Of a stretch of 35,088 bases of DNA, positions 18,639 through 27,164 are shown one piece after another. This DNA comes from Coriobacteriia bacterium (lineage in GTDB: Bacteria > Actinomycetota > Coriobacteriia > Anaerosomatales > Kmv31): NCBI GenBank assembly GCA_014859305.1, contig JACUUM010000027.1, positions 1 through 35,088 on the forward strand. The letters run 5' to 3'. Position 1 is the first letter of the stretch; each line of letters opens with the position of its first letter. The notes beneath the pieces are model-generated. The model was not told the DNA's origin. It ran no database searches and saw only the letters and a program-made list of their open reading frames with translations. The translations under genes and the position numbers were made by a program.

Positions 18639-20489
18639 ATGGCCCATTGTCACATCGAGGCCGGGGGGCCGGTCGGCTCGTGCGCGCGCACCGTCGTGCT
18701 CGCCGGCAACCCGAACGTGGGTAAGTCCGTCGTCTTCAACGCTCTGACCGGCACGTACGTCGACGTCTCTAACTTCCCCGGCACCACGGTCGAGATCAGC
18801 CGAGGGACGCTCGGCCACGCCGAGATCCTCGACACGCCCGGCGTCTACGGGATCTCGTCCTTCAACGACGAGGAGTCCGTCGCCCGCGACGTCATCCTGG
18901 CCGCGGACGCCGTCGTCGACGTGGTCGACGCCGTGCACCTCGAGCGCGACCTCTTCCTGACGCTGCAGCTCATCGACGCCGGGCTGCCCGTGGTGGTCGC
19001 GCTCAACATGGCCGACGAGACGCGCGCCGCCGGCGTCGCGATCGACCGCGACCTGCTGGAGGACCTGCTCGGCGTCCCGGTCGTCGAGACCGTCGCGGTG
19101 GAGGGCCGCGGCATCGACGGCCTTCGCGCGGCGATCGCAGGAGCGCGCGCCGGGCACGCGGACCCGCGGCTCGAGGGCGAGCTGCTCGAGACGGCGGCGC
19201 GGGTCGGCTCGCGTGCCGAGGCGCTGCTGGTGCTCGAGGGCGACGAGGTCGTGGCCTCGCGCCACGGCATCCCGCCCGGGGAGGCGCGCGAGCGCATCTA
19301 CCTGGCGCGGCGCGAGCGTGTCAACGACATCGTAGGACACGTGGTCAGCGCCGAGCGGCGCGGCGCGTCCCCGTCCGTTCGGATCTCGCGCGCGATGATG
19401 CATCCCGCCACCGGCCTGCCGCTGCTGGCCGCGCTGCTGGCCGCGATGTACGTCGTGCTGGGCCAGTGGATCGCCGGCGGGGTCGTCGGCGTCACCGAAG
19501 AGACGATCATGCAGGGCTACTGGGAGCCGTTCGTGCGCGAGCTCCTCGGCCGGCTGTTCGCCGAGGGCTCCGCGGCCTTCACGTTCCTCGCCGGCGAGTT
19601 CGGCGTGCTCACCATGACGCCGACCTACCTCTTCGGCGTCATCCTGCCGCTGGTCACCGGCTTCTACCTGCTGCTCGCGCTGCTGGAGGACTCGGGCTAC
19701 CTGCCGAGGATCGCCGCGCTCTCGGACCGCGCGCTGACCTCGCTCGGGCTCAACGGCCGCGCCGTCATCCCGCTCATCCTCGGCCTGGGCTGCGTGACGA
19801 TGGGGACGCTCACCACCCGCGTCCTGGGCAGCAAGCGCGAACGCGTGATCGCGACGGCCCTGATGGCGATCGCCGTGCCGTGCTCGGCGCAGATCGCCGT
19901 CATCGCCGCGCTGATGGCGCAGGTGGGCGCGGGCTACGCCGCCGCGTACTTCGCGGTGCTGCTCGCTGTGTTCGTCGGCATAGGCACCGCGCTCGACCGC
20001 GTCACGCCCGGCGCCTCGACGCACCTGCTGATCGACCTGCCGACGCTGCGGCTCCCGCGCCTCGACAACGTCGTGCGCAAGAGCTTCGTGAAGGTCTACC
20101 GCTTCATGAAGGAGGTCACCGTCTTCTTCCTGGTCGGCGCGGCGGCGATCTCGGCGCTCGAGATCAGCGGCGGGCTGGCGGCGATCCAGCGGGCCTCGAC
20201 GCCGCTGGTGGTCGGCTGGCTGCACCTGCCCGCCGAGGCGGCCACGGCGTTCGTGATGGGCTTCGTCCGGCGCGACTTCGGCGCCGCGGGCTTCTTCTCG
20301 ATGGAGCTCACCGCCGTGCAGCTGCTCGTCGGCATGGTCACCATCACGCTGTTCGTGCCCTGCATCGCCAGCGTCATGGTCATCGCCAAGGAGCGCGGCT
20401 GGCGCTACCTCGCGGGCGTGTTCGCCGGCTCCATCGGCGTGGCGTTCGCTCTCGGCGGGCTGCTCGCGCGGCTGGCGGAGGTGGTCTAG
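18639..20489 (+). CDS. feoB: Ferrous iron transporter FeoB
   Basis: The major Fe2+ import channel with a cytoplasmic G-protein domain. The 616-aa protein has G1 GNPNVGKS (23-30), G2 NFPGTT (45-50), G3 DTPG (65-68) and G4 NMAD (123-126). A helical linker follows, then about eight to ten transmembrane segments with the two 'Gate' regions (GYLPRIAALSDR; VPCSAQIAVIAAL). It is somewhat shorter than enterobacterial FeoB, as in many anaerobes. The N-terminus contains MAHCHIE with possible metal ligands. It abuts feoA and the Cys-rich gene with no gap. Confidence 0.95.
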   Translation: MAHCHIEAGGPVGSCARTVVLAGNPNVGKSVVFNALTGTYVDVSNFPGTTVEISRGTLGHAEILDTPGVYGISSFNDEESVARDVILAADAVVDVVDAVHLERDLFLTLQLIDAGLPVVVALNMADETRAAGVAIDRDLLEDLLGVPVVETVAVEGRGIDGLRAAIAGARAGHADPRLEGELLETAARVGSRAEALLVLEGDEVVASRHGIPPGEARERIYLARRERVNDIVGHVVSAERRGASPSVRISRAMMHPATGLPLLAALLAAMYVVLGQWIAGGVVGVTEETIMQGYWEPFVRELLGRLFAEGSAAFTFLAGEFGVLTMTPTYLFGVILPLVTGFYLLLALLEDSGYLPRIAALSDRALTSLGLNGRAVIPLILGLGCVTMGTLTTRVLGSKRERVIATALMAIAVPCSAQIAVIAALMAQVGAGYAAAYFAVLLAVFVGIGTALDRVTPGASTHLLIDLPTLRLPRLDNVVRKSFVKVYRFMKEVTVFFLVGAAAISALEISGGLAAIQRASTPLVVGWLHLPAEAATAFVMGFVRRDFGAAGFFSMELTAVQLLVGMVTITLFVPCIASVMVIAKERGWRYLAGVFAGSIGVAFALGGLLARLAEVV

Positions 20490-20753
20490 GTGTCCCGCGC
20501 GAGGCCGGCCGTTCGCGCGAGGGGCGCCGTCCCCGCTGAGGACCGAGCGGCCTGCGCGGCCGGCACCGGAGTTGCGACGCCCTGTCCGACGTGCGGGTTC
20601 CCTTCGGCGGAGATCCGCTGCCCGCGCTGCTTCGCGCTGAAGGTGCGCGGCTGCTCGGGGAGTTGCGGGAGCTGCCCGGCAGGGGGCCCGCGGGGGCGGG
20701 TGCGCGTGCCCGCACCACGGCGAGCGCTCGAGGAGCCGAGCAGGAAGGGGTAG
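20490..20753 (+). CDS. Small Cys-rich protein following feoB (FeoC-position gene)
   Basis: An 87-aa protein starting at a GTG directly after the feoB stop. Eight cysteines fall in CPTCG, CPRC and CSGSCGSC within residues about 32-63, suggesting a zinc-ribbon-like or Fe-S site. The two ends are Arg/Pro-rich. It has no transmembrane segment, so it is not the known FeoB-associated Cys-rich membrane protein, nor a winged-helix FeoC. The place in the operon suggests an accessory role in Fe2+ uptake (inference). The exact start is uncertain, since the first 25 residues are not conserved-looking. Confidence 0.6.
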   Translation: MSRARPAVRARGAVPAEDRAACAAGTGVATPCPTCGFPSAEIRCPRCFALKVRGCSGSCGSCPAGGPRGRVRVPAPRRALEEPSRKG

Positions 20754-20774
20754 CGCCCCTCGCCGTCCTCCCGA

Positions 20775-20817
20775 CGGATCCCTCGCGACGCGTCCCTCCC
20801 GATGCGGATCCCTCGCG
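20775..20817. repeat. Two 13-bp direct repeats upstream of the protease gene
   Basis: CGGATCCCTCGCG occurs at 20775-20787 and 20805-20817, 30 bp apart, in the gap between the Cys-rich gene and the protease gene. TATCCT (20825-20830) downstream could be a -10. The role is unknown. Confidence 0.5.
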
Positions 20818-20852
20818 GAGGGTCTATCCTTGCTCCTGGAAGGGGGGCCGAG

Positions 20853-21899
20853 ATGGACTCGACCGCGGACGGCTCCAGGGACCTCGGCGCGGCACGGAGC
20901 GCTCTCGCGACGTCGCGGCAGGCGCTGCTGCGGCGGCCGAACGTCGTCGCCACCGGCGTCGGCTACAAGCAGGTGGAGGGCGAGAGCACCGGCGAGGTGG
21001 GCATCGTGTGCTCCGTGACCCGCAAGCTACCCGCGACACAGCTCGCGCCGGGGGATCTCGTCCCGTCCGAGGTCGAAGGGGTACGGACCGACGTGGTGCA
21101 GACCGGTGTCATCCGCGCCCTGGACTGGGAGCCGGCCGCGCAACCGGACGAGCCGGGGGATCCGAAGCGGAGGCATCGCCCGGCGCCGGGCGGCGTGAGC
21201 GTGGGGCACGTCGCGGTCACCGCCGGCACGCTGGGCTGTCTGGTCCGTCGCGGCGGCGAGATCCTCATCCTCTCGAACAACCACGTGCTGGCCGTCTCCA
21301 ACGCCGCCTCGCCAGGCGACACGATCCTGCAGCCGGGCCCGTACGACGGCGGCTCGGACCCCGGCGACGCGATCGCGCTGCTCGATGCGTTCGTCCCGAT
21401 CCGGCTCGCCGAGGGGCCTTCGTCATGCCCGCTCGCCGCGGGCGCGGCGCGCGCCCTCAACGCGCTCGCGCGACTCTTCGGCAGCGACACGCGCCTGCGA
21501 GCGGTGAGCCTCGCCGCCCCCGAGAACCTCGTCGACGCCGCCCTCGGCGCTCCGCTGGACCCCTCGCTCGTGTCGCCGGAGATCCTCGGCGTCGGCACGC
21601 CGCAGGGGGCCGCGTCCGGCGAGCTGGGCATGAGAGTCCGGAAGAGCGGGCGCACCACCGGGCTCACGGAGGGGCGGATCGAGCAGGTGGACGTCACCGT
21701 CGACGTCACCTACGGCGAGCGCACGGCGCGCTTCGCCGATCAGCTGATGGCGGGCGCGATGAGCGCCGGCGGCGACAGCGGCTCCGTCGTGCTGGACGGG
21801 ACCGGCGCCGCGGTGGGGCTGCTGTTCGCGGGCAGCGAGACGAGCACGATCGTCAACCGCATCGAGAACGTGCTGACCGCCCTGGGGGTCGCGCTGTGA
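20853..21899 (+). CDS. Trypsin-like serine protease with an N-terminal NAL1-type domain
   Basis: A 348-aa protein with two parts. Residues about 20-85 (LLRRPNVVATGVGYK ... GIVCSVTRKLP) form a small alpha/beta domain seen ahead of such proteases. Residues about 112-345 are a chymotrypsin-fold domain with His144 (SNNHVLA), a likely Asp172 (DPGDAIALLD) and Ser309 (AGGDSGSVV), plus RKSGRTTGLTEG. The pattern resembles the bacterial/plant family that includes rice NAL1. No signal peptide is seen, so it may be cytoplasmic. The start is ATG 20853 after GGAAGGGGGG; a longer frame exists. The stop overlaps the next GTG (GTGA), so the two are coupled. Confidence 0.75.
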   Translation: MDSTADGSRDLGAARSALATSRQALLRRPNVVATGVGYKQVEGESTGEVGIVCSVTRKLPATQLAPGDLVPSEVEGVRTDVVQTGVIRALDWEPAAQPDEPGDPKRRHRPAPGGVSVGHVAVTAGTLGCLVRRGGEILILSNNHVLAVSNAASPGDTILQPGPYDGGSDPGDAIALLDAFVPIRLAEGPSSCPLAAGAARALNALARLFGSDTRLRAVSLAAPENLVDAALGAPLDPSLVSPEILGVGTPQGAASGELGMRVRKSGRTTGLTEGRIEQVDVTVDVTYGERTARFADQLMAGAMSAGGDSGSVVLDGTGAAVGLLFAGSETSTIVNRIENVLTALGVAL

Positions 21900-22165
21900 G
21901 CGCGGAGCGCACCGGCGGCACCGGCGGCCGGGGGGGCGGCGAGCTCGAGCGGGCCAGGCGCGCGCGAGAGCGCCACGCCGGACGGCTGCTCTCGCGGCCA
22001 GGGGTCGTCTCGGTCGGCGTGGGGCTGGACGACGAGGGGCGCCCGGCGGTGGTGGTGGGCGTGACCGGGGTGCGGGCGAGCGACGCCGGCCTGCCCGGGT
22101 GCATCGACGGCGTCCCGGTGCTCGTTAGGGAGACCGGGCGGCCGGTCGCCGAGGACGGGGAGTAG
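21896..22165 (+). CDS. Standalone copy of the protease N-terminal-type domain
   Basis: An 89-aa protein translated from GTG 21896, which overlaps the protease stop. Its core (AGRLLSRPGVVSVGVGLD ... PAVVVGVTG ... CIDGVPVLVRETGRPV) resembles the first domain of the upstream protease (LLRRPNVVATGVGYK). The first 25 residues are a Gly/Arg-rich tail. I propose that it binds or restrains the protease, like a detached propeptide; this is inference from similarity and coupling. Confidence 0.6.
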   Translation: MSAERTGGTGGRGGGELERARRARERHAGRLLSRPGVVSVGVGLDDEGRPAVVVGVTGVRASDAGLPGCIDGVPVLVRETGRPVAEDGE

Positions 22166-22242
22166 CCCGGGGTGAGAGCGGGCGGGGAGCCGCACGTCGA
22201 GCGGGACTCGCCGGACATGCCGGTCCCAAGGTCGCCAGCGGC

Positions 22243-23034
22243 TCAACTCCGGCCGTACGGCCGCTCCGAGGGGAACCGGCTCTCGAACTCGCCGATCACA
22301 TCCAGGAACTCCTGCGGGAGCCGCCGCATGGTCTCGGCTGCCATCGATGCCGGTACTCCGCCCCAGAAGGCCTCCGCGATGCCGCCTGCGATGGCTGCCT
22401 GCGTATCGGCGTCACCGCCCAGCGAGATCGCCAGGCGTATCGCGCCTTCCACGTCCGAGGAGTCCAGGAACGCGGTGATGGCCTCGGGCACCGAGCCCTG
22501 GCACGAGACGTCGAACGAGTAGCCAGGCCGGATGTCGTCGACGCTACGGGTCAGGTCGTAGCCCAGCCGTCGGGTCACCTGGGCTCGGATGTCGTCCTGC
22601 GTCTCTCCGATCCGAGCAAGGTAGACCGCCAGGGCCACCGCTTGCGCGCCTCGGATGCCTTCGGGGTGATCGTGCGTGACGGCGGCGCTCTCCTCTGCCC
22701 ATTCGAGGGCCTGCTCCGGCGAAGCCGCAGCCAAGCCGACCGGGGAGACCCGCATGGCCGAACCGTTGCCCCAGCTTCCGTACGGGCGGCGGGACTCGTC
22801 TCTCAGCCATCGGCGGAAGGAGCCGCCGTAACCTGCGTTCGGATACCTGTTCCCGTAGGCGTGATAGTAGGCGGCGTAGTCCCCGCCGGAGAGGATCGCG
22901 TCGGCTGTCGCCACCGTGAGGACCGTGTCGTCCGTGAACCGGCTGTAGGGGGTGAACAGCGCGAAGTCGCAGCGCTTGAGCCCGGCGCTCTCGTAGACGG
23001 AGCCGATCACGTCACCGGCGATCGCACCCAGCAT
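22243..23034 (-). CDS. ADP-ribosylglycohydrolase family protein
   Basis: Predicted to remove ADP-ribose from proteins, nucleic acids or small molecules using two metal ions. The 263-aa protein has the family landmarks: GAIAGDVIGS at the N-terminus, FTDDTVLTVA (metal ligands), GNGSAMRVSP, and ISLGGDADTQAAIAGGIAEAFWG (metal ligands near the C-terminus). It appears complete. No ADP-ribosyltransferase is adjacent; the broken arr gene 4.5 kb away is probably unrelated. Substrate unknown. Confidence 0.9.
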   Translation of the reverse strand: MLGAIAGDVIGSVYESAGLKRCDFALFTPYSRFTDDTVLTVATADAILSGGDYAAYYHAYGNRYPNAGYGGSFRRWLRDESRRPYGSWGNGSAMRVSPVGLAAASPEQALEWAEESAAVTHDHPEGIRGAQAVALAVYLARIGETQDDIRAQVTRRLGYDLTRSVDDIRPGYSFDVSCQGSVPEAITAFLDSSDVEGAIRLAISLGGDADTQAAIAGGIAEAFWGGVPASMAAETMRRLPQEFLDVIGEFESRFPSERPYGRS

Positions 23035-23079
23035 CGCTCCCCCTGCCTGAACCGTCGCGAGAACGCCGTCGCCTCCGGC

Positions 23080-24390
23080 TCATGCCTCGATCAGCCACGT
23101 CTTGCCTTGCCTCCGCGCGCCGGACTTGAGTGCAGCAAGGAATCTGGATAGTAACCGGTCGCTCATCAAGGCTTGCTTCACCGGCGGCAGGCCAAGGAAC
23201 CCGCCGACGAACGCACGGACGAACTGGTGGCTGATACGCCCCGGGTCGTCGAAGAGCTGGTTCTGCAGCGTCCCTCTTTCGAGGCTTGCCAGGATGATCC
23301 GTTCGAACGTCGTCTCGGGGTGGAGCACTCGCTGCTCCCTCTTGACCAGCCTGATCGCGCCCTTGTTACAGCTCAATGAGCAGACCCCGCAGCCCAGGCA
23401 GAGGGATTCGTCCACTCGTGGGTCCCGGGACCTTCTGCTGGCAGGATCCATGGTCTCCGCCATGCTGATCGCATCGACGGGACAGGCCTTGGCGCACTTC
23501 TCACACCCGGTGCACTTCTCTTCGTCGATACGCGAGATGTAGGTGGAGGTGACGATCGTGTTCGGGAAGCCGTGTCGGCTGACCCCGAGCAGCATGTTGC
23601 AGCAACAGCCGCAACAGTGGCAGATGAAGCCGACGTTCTTCCGTACGTTGTCCGCGCTCAGGACCAGCTTGAGTTCCCTGGAGCGGGCGAGGTTCTCCAG
23701 CATCTCGGACCTGGAGACCTCCCTGGCCATGCCATGCCGGGTCAGAAGCTCCGCACTCGAGCCGAAGGAGGAACAGGTCTCCAGCGGCACATCACAGCGC
23801 TTCTCTCCCGAGTGGAGCTTCTCGTGGCGGCACGAACACAAGCCGATCGAGAACCTGTCCGAGTGCTCGACGATCGCAGTGGCCTTCTCGTAGTCCAGGA
23901 TCTCCACACTGCTTGCTTCGTCGATCGATTCCTCGTGGGGCAACACCCTCAGGGCGGAAACCTTCTCGCCGTGTTCGAGGTTCGCTTCGTAGAAGGCATC
24001 TCCGTTCATGTAATCGTGGAACAGCCTGGCCCATTCCGCGTACTTGAGTTCACCCCTGGTGCGCATCATGGTCATCTCGAATATCCCCACGATCAGGGGA
24101 GCGGGGGCGTAGCGATACCGATCCTCGACCCAGACGTCGAAGACCAGCCCCTTCTCGCACAGTCCCTCGAGGGCCGAACGCAATTCGTCTCGATCGATGC
24201 GCGTGGAGAGTGCCACCTCATCGAGAGTAGAGAGACCGAACGGCATCCGGACCAGGACTTCCGCCTCTTGCGGCGTGTAGAGTTCCTTCAGGATCTCGTG
24301 GAGAGTCTGGCTCCAGGGAACGCGCAGGGGGAGGCCGTCGATCTTCTTCCCGAGTCTTCGATAGATGTCCTTGGAGATGCTATGAGCCAT
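23080..24390 (-). CDS. 4Fe-4S ferredoxin-domain protein with a Cys-rich centre, unknown function
   Basis: A 436-aa cytoplasmic redox protein. The N-terminal ~110 residues look like a winged-helix region (FGLSTLDEVALSTRIDRDEL). A Cys-rich middle includes LCSCRHEKLHSGEKRC and ICHCCGCCCNML. Two ferredoxin motifs follow: CTGCEKCAKACP and CLGCGVCSLSCN (about residues 290-340), each able to hold a [4Fe-4S] cluster. Similar proteins occur in strict anaerobes, but I do not know a proven role. The start is ATG 24390, with AAAGGAG 7 nt upstream, preferred over an ATG 24 nt earlier. Confidence 0.8.
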   Translation of the reverse strand: MAHSISKDIYRRLGKKIDGLPLRVPWSQTLHEILKELYTPQEAEVLVRMPFGLSTLDEVALSTRIDRDELRSALEGLCEKGLVFDVWVEDRYRYAPAPLIVGIFEMTMMRTRGELKYAEWARLFHDYMNGDAFYEANLEHGEKVSALRVLPHEESIDEASSVEILDYEKATAIVEHSDRFSIGLCSCRHEKLHSGEKRCDVPLETCSSFGSSAELLTRHGMAREVSRSEMLENLARSRELKLVLSADNVRKNVGFICHCCGCCCNMLLGVSRHGFPNTIVTSTYISRIDEEKCTGCEKCAKACPVDAISMAETMDPASRRSRDPRVDESLCLGCGVCSLSCNKGAIRLVKREQRVLHPETTFERIILASLERGTLQNQLFDDPGRISHQFVRAFVGGFLGLPPVKQALMSDRLLSRFLAALKSGARRQGKTWLIEA

Positions 24391-24493
24391 CGCGTCTCCT
24401 TTGTACGGGTTCATTCGCTACCGATGGGCCTCTTCGCACCGTTCGCACCCATCCTTGTTGCGCCTGTCGACTCCGGCGGTGAAACGAGCACCC

Positions 24494-24925
24494 TCACGGC
24501 AGCTTGCCCGCGTGCCGGGACCGCTCGAGGAACACCCCGACGGCTATGGCCGCTCCGAGCGCGAGGAGCTGCACGGCGGTCAGGGTGACGAGGGCTGAGG
24601 AGTCGTGTGCCGTTGCGGCGCGCATCGCGTACCCCGCTGTGCCGGCGGCCACCAGGAACAGCACCCACTTTCCTGCCACCCAAGCGCTCTTCAGGAACCC
24701 CCATACCGTCCAGATCCCATAGGCGAGACCGAGCAGGAGGGTGGCGACCGAGGCGACCGCGCCGAGGCGCTGGAGACCGGCGACCCTCTCCCACGCCTGT
24801 GCCGACGGGTCGGGCGCGGACACCGCCAGCACGAGGACGGCGATCGCCGAGAGCGTCCACGATGCGCCTACCAGCTTGTGGGCGACCGTGAGGACGTCCG
24901 TACCCCTGTCTGAGATGCTCCTCAT
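24494..24925 (-). CDS. Four-helix membrane protein, unknown function
   Basis: A 143-aa protein with four predicted transmembrane helices (about residues 20-37, 52-75, 82-100 and 110-132) and few charged residues. The pattern resembles small DUF2269-like integral membrane proteins, but I cannot confirm the family. AAGGATGG precedes ATG 24925. Neighbours on both sides are also minus-strand genes. Confidence 0.6.
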   Translation of the reverse strand: MRSISDRGTDVLTVAHKLVGASWTLSAIAVLVLAVSAPDPSAQAWERVAGLQRLGAVASVATLLLGLAYGIWTVWGFLKSAWVAGKWVLFLVAAGTAGYAMRAATAHDSSALVTLTAVQLLALGAAIAVGVFLERSRHAGKLP

Positions 24926-24989
24926 TCGCCATCCTTCGTCGGATGTGAGAGCGCTGAATCAACTGCCCGGCATCCCCCGGGGTGCGCGC

Positions 24990-25403
24990 TCACGGTCGGG
25001 ATCGCTGCCTTCCGGCCAGATCCTCCTCCTTCAGTCGGAGATCGACCGCTCGTTCCTCGACCTCGACCTTCTTGACCTCCTTCACCTGTCCCAAGTAGCC
25101 GAGGATCGAGTTCCAGAAGCCCGACCCGCCGCTGGCAAGGAGGCCGAGGGCGAGAACGGGCCACACGCCGGCGGACTCAGGGAGCAGACCGGAGGGGATC
25201 AGGCTGCGGGCGAGGAACGCAGTGAGGATCCCGGCGAGAACAGCGAGGGCTTGCAGCGCCGCGCGCCTGAAGCCCTCCATTCTCGGGTCCGTCTGCTCCA
25301 CTCCGAGCGGAGTGAACAGGCCCTTCACGATCTCGACCAGTCGCTCCGATGCGATGCTCAAGACGATCAGGACGCTGACGATGGACGTGAGCTCGGCGGT
25401 CAT
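24990..25403 (-). CDS. Membrane protein with charged C-terminal tail, unknown function
   Basis: A 137-aa protein. Hydrophobic segments lie near residues 5-25, 48-70 and 80-100, the last containing a Gly/Ser-rich SGGSGFWNSILGY motif. A charged tail follows (KEVKKVEVEERAVDLRLKEE). The size and layout recall holin-like or mechanosensitive-type small proteins, but no family is recognised. GGAGG lies 6 nt upstream of ATG 25403. Confidence 0.55.
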   Translation of the reverse strand: MTAELTSIVSVLIVLSIASERLVEIVKGLFTPLGVEQTDPRMEGFRRAALQALAVLAGILTAFLARSLIPSGLLPESAGVWPVLALGLLASGGSGFWNSILGYLGQVKEVKKVEVEERAVDLRLKEEDLAGRQRSRP

Positions 25404-25694
25404 GTCTTCCTCCGTCTACACGCGGGACATCGGCTGTCCGAGGATCCGTTGCGTGCCAACGAGGCGGGCCCTCCTTCCTGCCGCGCGCGTCGATAGGGTC
25501 GGTCGCGAGCGAGGCGAGCCTCGGGCCGTGCCGTCATGCCACTAGACTACACCGCTTCTCGACGGCCCCGTAGAGGGAGCCCCCGACGCCGGTCCTGCGA
25601 TTCGTACGCCGAGGTGTCCGTGCGCACGGACAGGAGGATGAAGATCGTTGGGGATAAGGCAGGGGTGAGGTCGTCTCAGGCGGGGAGGTGCGTG
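25404..25694. other. Intergenic region with a perfect 18-bp palindrome
   Basis: No gene is supported here. TGTCCGTGC/GCACGGACA at 25615-25632 is a perfect 18-bp dyad with no spacer, placed 63 bp before the next start codon. It could be an operator for a TetR- or MarR-like regulator. TAGACT at 25543-25548 is a possible -10 element without a good -35. Confidence 0.5.
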
Positions 25695-26006
25695 ATGTAC
25701 GCGCGGGTGAGCAGGTACGAGGTGCCGATCGACAGGCTGGACGAGGACATCCGCGACGTGGACAAGGCTGAGAAGGCGGTCTCCGGGATGCCGGGTTCGC
25801 TGGGGCTGTACTACCTGGTGGACCGGGAGAGCGGGAAGACGATGTCCGTGACGCTCTGGGAGAGCGGGAAGGCGATGCGCGACAGCGAGACGGCGGCGGA
25901 TCGGCTGCGGCGCGAGACGACCTCCGCGGTGTCGGCGAAGATCGTCTCCGTCGAGCGCTACGAAGTCGTCGCGCAGCCGGCGATGGTGCCCGCGGGCCCC
26001 ACGTAG
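25695..26006 (+). CDS. ABM-like dimeric alpha/beta-barrel protein
   Basis: A 103-aa protein with the pattern of the antibiotic-biosynthesis-monooxygenase/dimeric alpha-beta barrel fold: an N-terminal strand YARVSRYEVP, a helix, GSLGLYYLVDRESGKTMSVTLWES, and a helix with SETAADRLRRE. Such proteins serve as small monooxygenases or haem/stress proteins; the activity cannot be told here. ATG 25695 follows GGGGAGG at 6 nt; longer frames upstream would run through the palindrome and are unlikely. Confidence 0.7.
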   Translation: MYARVSRYEVPIDRLDEDIRDVDKAEKAVSGMPGSLGLYYLVDRESGKTMSVTLWESGKAMRDSETAADRLRRETTSAVSAKIVSVERYEVVAQPAMVPAGPT

Positions 26007-26058
26007 ACGACGGATAGGGGCCGGCTCGCCCCGCGGACGCTCAACTCGCACGGTTCTC

Positions 26059-27123
26059 TCATCGGAGGACGTCGGAGAGGTCGAACCGGACGGGCTCCTC
26101 GAGTTGGCTGAAGGTGCACGAGTGCGGGTCTCGGTCGGGACGCCACCGAACGAACTGCGCGGTGTGACGGAAGCGATTCCCCTCCATGTGATCGTAGCGG
26201 ACCTCTACGACGCGCTCGGGTCGGAGCGGCACGAACGTCAGGTCCTTGCCGGCGCTCCACCGGCTGGATTCGGAGCTGCGAGGGGTGCGGGCCGGCGCAT
26301 CCTCCTCGGCCCAGCTCCACGGATGACCCTCGAATGTGGTGACGAGCGGCTGGAGCTCCTTGAACAGAGCGCGTCGCTGCTCGATGGGAAACGCTCCGAC
26401 GACTCCGACGTTCACGAGGTCGCCATCGTCGTCGTAGAGGCCGAGCAGCAGCGAGCCTACTGCTTCCGGATCGGTCTTGTACGCGCGGTACCCGGCTAAC
26501 ACGCAGTCCGCTGTTCGGACGTGCTTGACCTTGAACATCACCCGCTTGTCCGGCTGGTAGGTCCCCTCGAGCGGCCTGGCGACGATGCCGTCGAGCCCTG
26601 CGCCCTCGAACTCGTCGAACCACCGTTCGGCCACTTCGGGATCGGTCGTGGCCGGGGTGAGGTGGATCGGCGACCGCGCGCCGGCCAGGGCCTCCTCGAG
26701 CACCCGGCGTCGCTCCCTGAACGGCTCACCGGTGAGGTCGCGGTCGCCAAGGGCGAGCAGGTCGAACGCGACGTAGTGCGCGGGGGTACGCTGAGCGAGG
26801 AGCTTCACTCGGCTCTCGGCCGGATGGATGCGCTGCTGCAGGGCCTCGAAGTCGAGACGCCCGCGCGCGGGGTCGGGCACGACGATCTCCCCGTCGAGCA
26901 CACAGCGTTCGGGTAGGTTCGACCTGATCGCTGCCACGACCTCCGGGAAGTAGCGGGCTATCGGTCGCCGGGCGCGGCTGCCGATCTCGACCTCGTCACG
27001 GTCACGGAAGACGATCGAGCGGAACCCGTCCCACTTGGGCTCATAGCCGTACCCGTCGCGGGGGACGCCCTCGACGGCCTTCGCGAGCATCGGTGCGACG
27101 TGGGGCACGATCGGCAGGTTCAT
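26059..27123 (-). CDS. ATP-dependent DNA ligase, LigC-like
   Basis: A nucleotidyltransferase that seals DNA nicks using ATP, probably in repair. The 354-aa protein carries ligase motif I EPKWDGFR (catalytic Lys30), VEIGSRARRPIARYFPE (motif Ia/III region), VLDGEIVV (motif III), DGIVAR (IV) and FKVKHVRTAD (V), followed by an OB-fold domain. The length and order fit the LigC group (stand-alone relative of the LigD ligase domain). No Ku or LigD polymerase is next door. A truncated Doc gene starts right behind its 5' end. Confidence 0.9.
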   Translation of the reverse strand: MNLPIVPHVAPMLAKAVEGVPRDGYGYEPKWDGFRSIVFRDRDEVEIGSRARRPIARYFPEVVAAIRSNLPERCVLDGEIVVPDPARGRLDFEALQQRIHPAESRVKLLAQRTPAHYVAFDLLALGDRDLTGEPFRERRRVLEEALAGARSPIHLTPATTDPEVAERWFDEFEGAGLDGIVARPLEGTYQPDKRVMFKVKHVRTADCVLAGYRAYKTDPEAVGSLLLGLYDDDGDLVNVGVVGAFPIEQRRALFKELQPLVTTFEGHPWSWAEEDAPARTPRSSESSRWSAGKDLTFVPLRPERVVEVRYDHMEGNRFRHTAQFVRWRPDRDPHSCTFSQLEEPVRFDLSDVLR

Positions 27124-27164
27124 GCAGGTCCATTCCCCGCCTTCGCGCGGGCGCTCGCACCTGA

